This document shows, piece after piece, positions 29,916 through 35,012 of a stretch of 35,012 nucleotides of DNA; the first letter of the stretch is position 1, and every line of letters begins with the position of its first letter. The position numbers and the translations under genes were made by a program. Below the pieces are notes generated by a model. That model ran no database searches, had not been told where the DNA came from, and worked only from the letters and a program-made list of their open reading frames with translations. Source of the DNA: a virus; IMG/VR virus record IMGVR_UViG_3300033571_029303, positions 1 through 35,012 of that record; one strand, given 5' to 3'.

Positions 29916-30589
29916 TCGGGAACATCTATCCAAGATTTGCGAACAACAAATTCCGCCAATTTTTTACCAGCTTCGAGATCATCATAAAAATGCACTCCAA
30001 CCACCACTCGACTCACAGCAACAGTTTCTGCAACTTCTTCGAATGCTTGAGCGTGTTGCGGATGCAGTTGCGATAAAATCCTAGCAAAAACATAAGCTTC
30101 AAATGTGTGTGCCGATGGATATCCAGCGGTCAGCGGATCGGTTACGGTCTTTTTGATGTTTACTCCGATAGCCGGACCCAATTGAAACGGTCGCAAACGT
30201 TTGTATTGCAATTTAACATAATCAATAAAGCTGTCGGTTTGGCGAATGATTTTTCTGAACCATTCTTCGTTGTATTTTTCACCAGTAACGCTGTTTGCAA
30301 AATTTGCCCACATTTGGTAATGCGGTTTGTTGGGATCGATTGCTTTGGAAAACTTCACAAACAGTTCGGGTGCTGTTTGCATGGTTTTCAAAACATTCTG
30401 AGCATCTTTCAATGTCTTTTTGCTTGAATTAGCCGGAGGATTCTTTATCGGCAACTTGGATCGTGATTTCAAAAACTTGCCCAACACATAACTTGTGTTG
30501 TTTTTTTGTTTTTCAACACGAGCAACAGCAGACTTGGGTGGTGTTTGATGCGTCAGCTTGTCTAAAGATTTAGAGTTTTTGAATTTCAT
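29912..30589 (-). CDS. PAP2-superfamily acid phosphatase/haloperoxidase-type protein
   Basis: A 225-residue protein with all three PAP2 motifs: KLQYKRLRP (126-134), GYPSAHT (156-162) and SRVVVGVHFYDD (193-204), providing the catalytic His161, His200 and the Asp partner. The N-terminal 100 residues are basic and helical without clear membrane spans, so it looks like a soluble class A-type or lipid-phosphate phosphatase core. It could dephosphorylate nucleotides, sugar phosphates or lipid carriers such as undecaprenyl diphosphate. The ribosome site is weak; a CTAAATAAA string lies close upstream. Confidence 0.85.
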   Translation of the reverse strand: MKFKNSKSLDKLTHQTPPKSAVARVEKQKNNTSYVLGKFLKSRSKLPIKNPPANSSKKTLKDAQNVLKTMQTAPELFVKFSKAIDPNKPHYQMWANFANSVTGEKYNEEWFRKIIRQTDSFIDYVKLQYKRLRPFQLGPAIGVNIKKTVTDPLTAGYPSAHTFEAYVFARILSQLHPQHAQAFEEVAETVAVSRVVVGVHFYDDLEAGKKLAEFVVRKSWIDVPE

Positions 30590-30596
30590 GATATTT

Positions 30597-30722
30597 TTAT
30601 TTAGACGACTTTTTTGTGTGCTTTTTCTGTTTCTTTTTGCAGAAGATTCTGTCGTAGTTTTCGTTGTACTTGTCGCGATTCACCGGACGATACGTGTCGC
30701 CTTTGCCTGCTTGACCGTTCAT
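30597..30722 (-). CDS. small conserved phage protein (41 aa)
   Basis: A 41-residue protein from ATG 30722, sharing its A with the upstream stop (TGATG). AGKGDTYRPVNRDKYNENYDRIF is a pattern repeated in many phages as tiny proteins of unknown role, followed by a Lys-rich end KKKQKKHTKKSSK. The longer open frame upstream to 30890 overlaps the preceding gene and is not needed. Confidence 0.6.
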   Translation of the reverse strand: MNGQAGKGDTYRPVNRDKYNENYDRIFCKKKQKKHTKKSSK

Positions 30723-31003
30723 CAAAACTCCCTCGTCATGTCGATGTCTTCGGGTGTGATTGTGCGCGAGTTTACCGATGGCGAACGTTGCGTGTGAACC
30801 ATCGGTTTGGTGATAGACTGTTCGTACTTGGCTTGAAAATCTTGATTTGCAAGAATTTCGATGCGATTCTTTTCGTCGAGAACCACCCAATCACCCACCG
30901 AAACATACAAATATCCGTTTGCACCGTCTGGATGTTTGATGTTGAATCCAAATGGTGCTTGAAACGCTTCGACACTCGACGGACGACGATTATAAATTGC
31001 CAT
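30722..31003 (-). CDS. conserved phage hypothetical protein (93 aa)
   Basis: A 93-residue protein with a strong AAGGAG ribosome site. SVEAFQ, then GYLYVSVGDWVVLDEKNRIEILANQDFQAKYE (about 30-61), is a beta-rich pattern common to small phage proteins of unknown function. The C-terminal third is polar. Coupled by TGATG to the 41-residue gene downstream. Confidence 0.6.
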   Translation of the reverse strand: MAIYNRRPSSVEAFQAPFGFNIKHPDGANGYLYVSVGDWVVLDEKNRIEILANQDFQAKYEQSITKPMVHTQRSPSVNSRTITPEDIDMTREF

Positions 31004-31012
31004 TGCAACTCC

Positions 31013-32194
31013 TTACATTTTCAACACAACAACTTGTGGTTGTATTTTCATTGCCTTACATATCATAAGCCGCAACTCGCCAGCTATTAAAATATATTTT
31101 GAATTTTTTTCCAAAACAATAGGCATGTACATTTTGCGAGAATCCGATGCTTCCAAAATCAATTTTCGATAATCTTTTGTTATTTTTTCAACGTCTTCGA
31201 GTTGTTTGATGGAAAAACTCTGCGAGCGTTCGAGTTGTTTCCACATTTCGTTGGTTAATTTTTCTGGTTTGCTGGCGGTGTACAGTTGTTCGAGTTGTTT
31301 GATTGGTATTTTGTTTTCTTGAGCAATTTTCTCAAAATCTTGTTTTTCTTGAGAAAAATTGCTTTTTGTCCAATAGATGTTTTTTAGTTTTCCAACGTAC
31401 CATTGGTGATAAGAAAACTCAACAAACTCCTCGGAGGTACTGTTTTCAACAAGTTTTTTTTCGTCAACAACGCAGTCAACCACAAACTCGTTTTTTGAAT
31501 TTATTTTTGCGTTGTCTATGCTTTTTGCATAATTGTCAACAAACAAAACCGGAATGGTGCTTATTTCCAATCCGATGCAGGCATCAACAATGTCTGTGTT
31601 TTCGCTTGAAAAAATCGCACCACCAACTGTGATTATTTTTGGCGGCTCGAAAAACTTTCCGTTTTCGATCATTTTTTCGATTGCAAGCGATTCGTTTGTG
31701 TTGAACGTGTCGCCGAATGTGTTGATCAAAGCTCGATGAACAAACAAAGTAGGAAATTCTTTTATCAAAGATTTTGAAGGTGGTTTGAATTTCGGATCCA
31801 ACGGAAAGCTGTAATAATCTTTTTGGGCTTGCTGCTGTGTGTAGTAGTCTTCGACTTTTTGGATGGTGTCGCGAAAAACGTTTTTTCCCGCTTGTAAAAA
31901 CTGTAAAAACTCGGCAACTTTAAATTGTCGAAGCGCATAAGGTTGTCGCTCTTCGGATGGTTTGGATGCAAAACGATTGTTGAGAACGCCGACCTGTTCG
32001 GTTATACCAACCAATATGTTTTCAAGTTCCGAATAATCGGTTGATATCACATTGAAACCATCACTCCACATGTGTCGAGTGCTGATCAACTGGTCCGCAA
32101 CCGTAAGATTGCGTATGGGTTGTATGAGCGTTAAAAACTCATTCGGTTCTCTTGAAAAGAGATCCGTAATGATTACCGATTGTATGTCTATCAT
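31013..32194 (-). CDS. large phage protein with ParB/sulfiredoxin-like C-terminal segment
   Basis: A 393-residue protein from ATG 32194. The last 45 residues, including MYMPIVLEKNSKYILIAGELRLMICKAM, match the ParB-like nuclease/sulfiredoxin-fold strip P-x-V...(G/N)-x-Y-x-L-x-x-G-x-x-R-L, with G-E-L-R in place of G-x-x-R. A second region KIITVGGAIFSSENTDIVDACIGLEIS (about 185-212) has a similar feel, so it may contain two related folds. The middle is helical (IKQLEQLYTASKPEKL). No nuclease residues are certain. Function unknown. The gene is more A+T rich than those downstream of it. Confidence 0.5.
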   Translation of the reverse strand: MIDIQSVIITDLFSREPNEFLTLIQPIRNLTVADQLISTRHMWSDGFNVISTDYSELENILVGITEQVGVLNNRFASKPSEERQPYALRQFKVAEFLQFLQAGKNVFRDTIQKVEDYYTQQQAQKDYYSFPLDPKFKPPSKSLIKEFPTLFVHRALINTFGDTFNTNESLAIEKMIENGKFFEPPKIITVGGAIFSSENTDIVDACIGLEISTIPVLFVDNYAKSIDNAKINSKNEFVVDCVVDEKKLVENSTSEEFVEFSYHQWYVGKLKNIYWTKSNFSQEKQDFEKIAQENKIPIKQLEQLYTASKPEKLTNEMWKQLERSQSFSIKQLEDVEKITKDYRKLILEASDSRKMYMPIVLEKNSKYILIAGELRLMICKAMKIQPQVVVLKM

Positions 32195-32200
32195 CAACAG

Positions 32201-32665
32201 TTATTTAGCTTTGCGCCACAAATCGGCATCGGCTGTGCGGCGTGTTTTGCCGCCAGTAAGAAACGAATTGACGCGAGCATGTCCCCACTGTTGAGGGGTG
32301 GTTCCGGGACGATGACCCGTTCGCCAAGCCGCAACGCCACGGTTGTAAACTTGACGAAGAATCGATGTGGCGATGCCGCTCTTTTTTGCTTTTTCGCGCA
32401 AAGATTTTGTGGCACTTTCAACTATCTCCACCATGCGAGCAAGAACGCTTTCGCCGTACATTTCACGATACTTGCGTGTGTATTTGCTTGGCTTGGTTCG
32501 TGCGGTGCGATCGCCGGGTGCTGGTTTGTATGCGCTTGGATCGCGCCAGTGCTTTTCGGCTCCACGCTTGAAGTGCTTGGCGCGAGCTTTACGCTTGCTG
32601 CTGCTCATGCCGGTGTTATAACGTGCGATGGTTCCGGTAAAGTCGTGTGGTACTTGCTTGCGCAT
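32201..32665 (-). CDS. DUF5824-like phage protein
   Basis: A 154-residue strongly basic protein with AGGA ahead of its ATG. The C-terminal 70 residues read SGIATSILRQVYNRGVAAWRTGHRPGTTPQQWGHARVNSF, the pattern I associate with DUF5824 of phages, where GHRPG and QWxxARV are the hallmark. The first 70 residues are Arg/Lys rich (MSSSKRKARAKHFKRGAEKHW), suggesting nucleic-acid contact. The family function is not known. Confidence 0.65.
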   Translation of the reverse strand: MRKQVPHDFTGTIARYNTGMSSSKRKARAKHFKRGAEKHWRDPSAYKPAPGDRTARTKPSKYTRKYREMYGESVLARMVEIVESATKSLREKAKKSGIATSILRQVYNRGVAAWRTGHRPGTTPQQWGHARVNSFLTGGKTRRTADADLWRKAK

Positions 32666-32668
32666 AAG

Positions 32669-33262
32669 TTATCCTGTTGTTTTCGAGGGTTTAATTTGAT
32701 TGATCGTCACCAAGTACCCGCTGCAATCGCCGTTGTTGGCTCGCATCACCGTACCCACAATGTTGGCTTCGATGATTTTTTGGAGATTGCTTGATACAAT
32801 CATTTTGGTGCAAGTGTTGACGTTTCTTGTGGCATCTTTTGCGTTTTCAAACTGATGCACCACGCGTTCACGGTCTTTTTCGCAAACCAAGTTGTGCCAT
32901 CCGTAGCCCGAAACCGTGTCGCTGTCCACATCGAGCGTGTCGAGAAACGTTCGATTTGCCCAAACAAGACCCAATCCCGAATCAAGTTCGCACATCATGT
33001 TGGGGTGAGTTTGAAGAAATGCTCGTTCGCGTTGTTCGGTGTGAATTTGACGCGCTTCGATGCGGTTGATTGTGTCGCGAAGACTCGTGCCACCGTTGCT
33101 TTCGAGTTGATCGCTGATGTATTGAATGCGGTTCGAGATGTTGAGAAGTTTCGACACGCCGCGTCGAATCGAAACAAACACGCCAAAAAGCGCACCCGAA
33201 ATCGCTGTTATTGCTGCGATTCGGCTGCTCCAAATCTCAACTTGGTCCCATTCGTTGTTCAT
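32669..33262 (-). CDS. membrane-anchored PAS-domain protein
   Basis: A 197-residue protein. A hydrophobic span (about 14-32) near the N-terminus is followed by a helical linker (LRDTINRIEARQIHTEQRER) and a PAS fold (about 85-190). The PAS pattern is visible as LVWANRTFLDTLDVDSDTVSGYGW, then LVCEKDRERVVHQFENA and a final strand GYLVTINQIKP. There is no kinase, cyclase or DNA-binding output domain. It overlaps the downstream end of the preceding small gene by 4 bases. It may sense a ligand or dimerise with a host sensor kinase; both are inference. Confidence 0.8.
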   Translation of the reverse strand: MNNEWDQVEIWSSRIAAITAISGALFGVFVSIRRGVSKLLNISNRIQYISDQLESNGGTSLRDTINRIEARQIHTEQRERAFLQTHPNMMCELDSGLGLVWANRTFLDTLDVDSDTVSGYGWHNLVCEKDRERVVHQFENAKDATRNVNTCTKMIVSSNLQKIIEANIVGTVMRANNGDCSGYLVTINQIKPSKTTG

Positions 33263-33462
33263 CGTCTTGGTTTGCGTGGATTCACTCGGTCTCGACCGTG
33301 TCCGGGAAGCAAGCCAACCGATTTTTTGCGGCTGTCGTTTGGATTAGAAACACCTGAACGGTCGTCTTGGGCTACTTGTGCACCATAGGTGCGAGCAGCC
33401 GAACGCGCTCGGGTTTCTTTGAATAATTTAAGAATTTTTTGTGCGGTTGCTCTTGTGTCCAT
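33259..33462 (-). CDS. small basic hypothetical protein (67 aa)
   Basis: A 67-residue protein, pI clearly high: ILKLFKETRARSAARTYGAQVAQ, DDRSGVSNPNDSRKK and the end GRDRVNPRKPRR. No recognised motif; the sequence is likely disordered. It has an exact TATAAATA 6 bases before its ATG and overlaps the PAS gene by 4 bases. Confidence 0.5.
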   Translation of the reverse strand: MDTRATAQKILKLFKETRARSAARTYGAQVAQDDRSGVSNPNDSRKKSVGLLPGHGRDRVNPRKPRR

Positions 33463-33468
33463 CCATAT

Positions 33469-33476
33469 TATTTATA
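33469..33476 (-). promoter_or_regulatory. T4-type late promoter TATAAATA (minus strand)
   Basis: Exact TATAAATA on the minus strand, ending 6 bases before ATG 33462. It would drive the basic protein, the PAS protein and perhaps genes beyond. Spacing implies a leaderless or nearly leaderless transcript. Confidence 0.6.
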
Positions 33477-33488
33477 CGGACGAAATTC

Positions 33489-33701
33489 TCAAAAATCTCG
33501 ATCGCAGCACTCGTATGGGTTTCCAAAACCGTCGCCGTCGTATGGTTTTTTGCAATGATACTCAACCGGCTCAAAGTCGCGTTCCAACAAAATCGATGTT
33601 TGTTCGTTTACTGTGTGAGCAACATCTTGTCCTTCACCGTCACCCGAAGGTTCCAAAGTTTCCACATGAAACAATTCACGATTTTCAAAAATCAATATCA
33701 C
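33489..33701 (-). CDS. small acidic hypothetical protein (70 aa), GTG start
   Basis: A 70-residue protein. GTG 33701 overlaps the stop of the upstream gene (GTGA) and has GGAA 8 bases ahead, so it is preferred over the TTG at 33752 that would overlap the neighbour by 55 bases. The sequence begins ILIFENRELFHVETLEPSG and ends with YHCKKPYDGDGFGNPYECC, where three cysteines, a histidine and Asp/Gly turns could bind a metal. No recognised family. Confidence 0.5.
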   Translation of the reverse strand: MILIFENRELFHVETLEPSGDGEGQDVAHTVNEQTSILLERDFEPVEYHCKKPYDGDGFGNPYECCDRDF

Positions 33702-33952
33702 TGTTGGTTTCCAAAAAACTTGGCGGCTTTTTCTTTGCGAAAACGCTTCCAAATGATCACTCGACCACCATAGAACTTTTGATGCTGCACCAGCATTTCG
33801 GTGCCATCGGGATGCAAGTAAGTGACCGTTTGGCGAACTTTTTTAATCTTTTTGTATGCGTCGTTCACGGTGCAATCTTGCATAAAACCATCAAACTCTT
33901 CGGGTGTGAAATTGGTATAGATGAAAGCCGCTTGGTTTTCTTGGAGGCGCAT
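33698..33952 (-). CDS. small hypothetical phage protein (84 aa)
   Basis: An 84-residue protein with AAGG ahead of ATG 33952. It has FTPEEFDGFMQDCTVNDAYKKIKKVRQTVTYLHPDG and a basic end (VIIWKRFRKEKAAKFFGN). The beta-rich pattern QTVTYLHPDGTEMLVQHQKFYGG may be a small sheet. No recognised family. Coupled to the next gene by GTGA. Confidence 0.5.
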   Translation of the reverse strand: MRLQENQAAFIYTNFTPEEFDGFMQDCTVNDAYKKIKKVRQTVTYLHPDGTEMLVQHQKFYGGRVIIWKRFRKEKAAKFFGNQQ

Positions 33953-33969
33953 AACAAACCTTGATTTGT

Positions 33970-34179
33970 TTACTTGTTGTCTTCTTGATAGCTCATCAAC
34001 AACGACTTGAGAAGCAAAATACGCTCGGGATCAATTTCAACGCGAATCAATTCACGATACAAATTCACACCGTGCGAATAGTCGAGAAACGCTTGTTCCA
34101 TTTGCTGTTGCTCTTCAACAGTAAAATCGCATTCGCCAATTTCCGCTTTGCTGAGTTCGTATTTATCGGGAATAAACAT
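33970..34179 (-). CDS. small acidic hypothetical protein (69 aa)
   Basis: A 69-residue protein from ATG 34179 with a good AAAGGA site; an open extension to 34215 is not needed. It is helical and acidic (SKAEIGECDFTVEEQQQMEQAFLDY, then RVEIDPERILLLKSLLMSYQ). No recognised domain. A possible sigma70 -10 box lies 25 bases upstream. Confidence 0.5.
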   Translation of the reverse strand: MFIPDKYELSKAEIGECDFTVEEQQQMEQAFLDYSHGVNLYRELIRVEIDPERILLLKSLLMSYQEDNK

Positions 34180-34204
34180 GATGGTTCCTTTTGGTTTACT
34201 GGGT

Positions 34205-34210
34205 ATTATA
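34205..34210 (-). promoter_or_regulatory. possible sigma70 -10 box TATAAT
   Basis: TATAAT on the minus strand in the 73-base gap before the gene at 34179. The -35 region is poor (CTGTAT at the best spacing), so the call is tentative. The same gap also holds an AAATAAATA string. Confidence 0.35.
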
Positions 34211-34252
34211 TTCAACCAAAATACAAAATACAGTTGTTGAAATATTTATTTT

Positions 34253-34732
34253 TTAAAACTCCCAATCGTATTCGGTACCATTTTCGTCGATTTCTTCATC
34301 GGTATCATTGAATTTGTTGAGGTTCACGGTGATAGTGGGCTTTGTGTCGGGTTCAAAATTCAAAGCCACATAACCCACCGAACCTTCATTGATTTCGAAT
34401 CCGGGACAGCAAGAAGTCACCAATCCGTCAATCCAATCAAAGATGTATTTGCTCGCGCCGTCTTGGTGTTGTTCGTTCAGAGGACCGTGATCCATTTGGT
34501 AACCGTTTTCTTCGAAAAACTCCTCGAAGTCTTCGATGCTTGTGTCTTCGCAAATTTCAAAAAATCCACTGTCGCCACTGCCATTGAAATCAACCATGAT
34601 CGTGCCATAACAATCGTTTTGTTGCATCAACTGCATCATTTCACGCAATCGTTCAACCGATTGCTTTTGAGTTTGCTGCAATTTGTTGATGTGTTCCTGA
34701 TCCAAACCGTCGTAAAGATATTTGTTGTTCAT
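34253..34732 (-). CDS. DUF6878-like hypothetical protein
   Basis: A 159-residue acidic protein from ATG 34732 with AAAGGA ahead. YGTIMVDFNGSGDSGFFEI (about 42-60) and CPGFEINEGSVGYVALNFE (about 108-126) followed by a strand TITVNLNKF reproduce the D-x-x-G-D-S-G...N-x-G-x-x-G pattern I associate with DUF6878-type proteins of phages and bacteria, whose function is unknown. A helical segment QQTQKQSVERLREMMQLM precedes it. No signal peptide. Confidence 0.6.
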   Translation of the reverse strand: MNNKYLYDGLDQEHINKLQQTQKQSVERLREMMQLMQQNDCYGTIMVDFNGSGDSGFFEICEDTSIEDFEEFFEENGYQMDHGPLNEQHQDGASKYIFDWIDGLVTSCCPGFEINEGSVGYVALNFEPDTKPTITVNLNKFNDTDEEIDENGTEYDWEF

Positions 34733-34742
34733 TGTGATCCTT

Positions 34743-35012
34743 TCAATCGGGTCGTTCGTATTGGGGGTACTTGTCGAGAACACTGCGAGCCGTTCGGTGA
34801 ATCTCGTCCATGCGTTGCGTGTGCGCCATGATTTCCGAACGCAATCGTTGATTTTCTTGAGTGAGTTCCATCAAGTGTCCAATTTTAATCCAATCAGCCA
34901 CAATGCGTTTCTGCATATCCATGATGAGTTGAGCAACTTCAACCGTTGACCAACCTTGCGGCAGGTGCATCCTTGCCAACAAATCATATGCACGCTCCTG
35001 CAACTCTTCCTC
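34743..35012 (-). CDS. hypothetical helical protein, possibly continuing beyond the window
   Basis: At least 86 residues. The frame stays open to the window's last base. A TTG at 35003 preceded by GAGGAA could be the true start, otherwise the gene extends outside. It is largely helical: VEVAQLIMDMQKRIVADWIKIGHLMELTQENQRLRSEI, consistent with a short coiled coil. No recognised family. It is the most upstream gene of the leftward block seen here. Confidence 0.5.
   Translation of the reverse strand, partial: EEELQERAYDLLARMHLPQGWSTVEVAQLIMDMQKRIVADWIKIGHLMELTQENQRLRSEIMAHTQRMDEIHRTARSVLDKYPQYERPD

Noticed and set aside
30614-31090. Plus-strand open frames opposite the small conserved phage genes
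   Set aside because: The minus genes show known phage patterns and TGATG coupling; the plus frames are Cys/Arg-rich shadows.

Overview
The window reads as part of a T4-like tailed double-stranded DNA phage (myovirus type). The anchors are a gp41/DnaB-type replicative helicase, TATAAATA sequences like T4 late promoters, phage tRNA genes, HNH endonucleases, a block of virion-type proteins with short T4-like N-terminal targeting signals, and a dense opposite-strand block of small phage genes. The closest style is that of marine T4-like phages. The host cannot be named from the sequence, but an N-formyl/fucosamine-type sugar cluster, a lipoprotein and a PEP-CTERM-like tail point to a Gram-negative host.

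Region 1 (1-10128, + strand): a very A+T-rich surface-glycan operon of 14 genes, most overlapping by 1-11 bases. It holds a beta-1,4-galactosyltransferase-like enzyme (cut by the window start), other glycosyltransferase-like proteins including a GT10 fucosyltransferase type, a SAM methyltransferase, a NodB-type deacetylase, a formyltransferase, two sugar-nucleotide SDR enzymes, a HAD-cupin fusion, a sugar nucleotidyltransferase and a small GDPD-like protein. The last gene overlaps the helicase start by 4 bases, so the cluster belongs to the phage.

Region 2 (10125-12747, +): the helicase, a strong sigma70-type promoter, tRNA-CAU, a Cys-rich mini-gene running into tRNA-Arg(UCU), a small gene, a cloverleaf-like structured RNA and an HNH endonuclease.

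Region 3 (12778-24040, +): virion/morphogenesis-type genes of clearly higher G+C. They include a nuclease-fold candidate, a 776-residue fusion of a RimK-type ATP-grasp ligase, a retropepsin-like (RimB-type) peptidase and a basic tail, a structural protein, several coiled-coil or basic proteins with a MKxFxxFLxE-like N-terminus resembling the T4 capsid-targeting sequence, and a lipoprotein with three membrane segments. A bidirectional terminator closes it.

Region 4 (24168-35012, - strand): small, tightly coupled genes converging on region 3. They include Sm-like, metallopeptidase, HNH, SpoU-type RNA methyltransferase, BFD-type [2Fe-2S], PEP-CTERM-like membrane, thioredoxin, zinc-ribbon, receiver-like, PAP2 phosphatase, ParB-like and PAS-sensor proteins, plus tRNA-Val, tRNA-Tyr, tRNA-Gln and a 145-nt tRNA-like element with an internal insertion.

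Inferred whole: the phage carries its own glycan-modification pathway, a candidate protein-tailing enzyme inside the head operon, a set of possible injected internal proteins, and auxiliary genes for RNA, redox and signalling functions.
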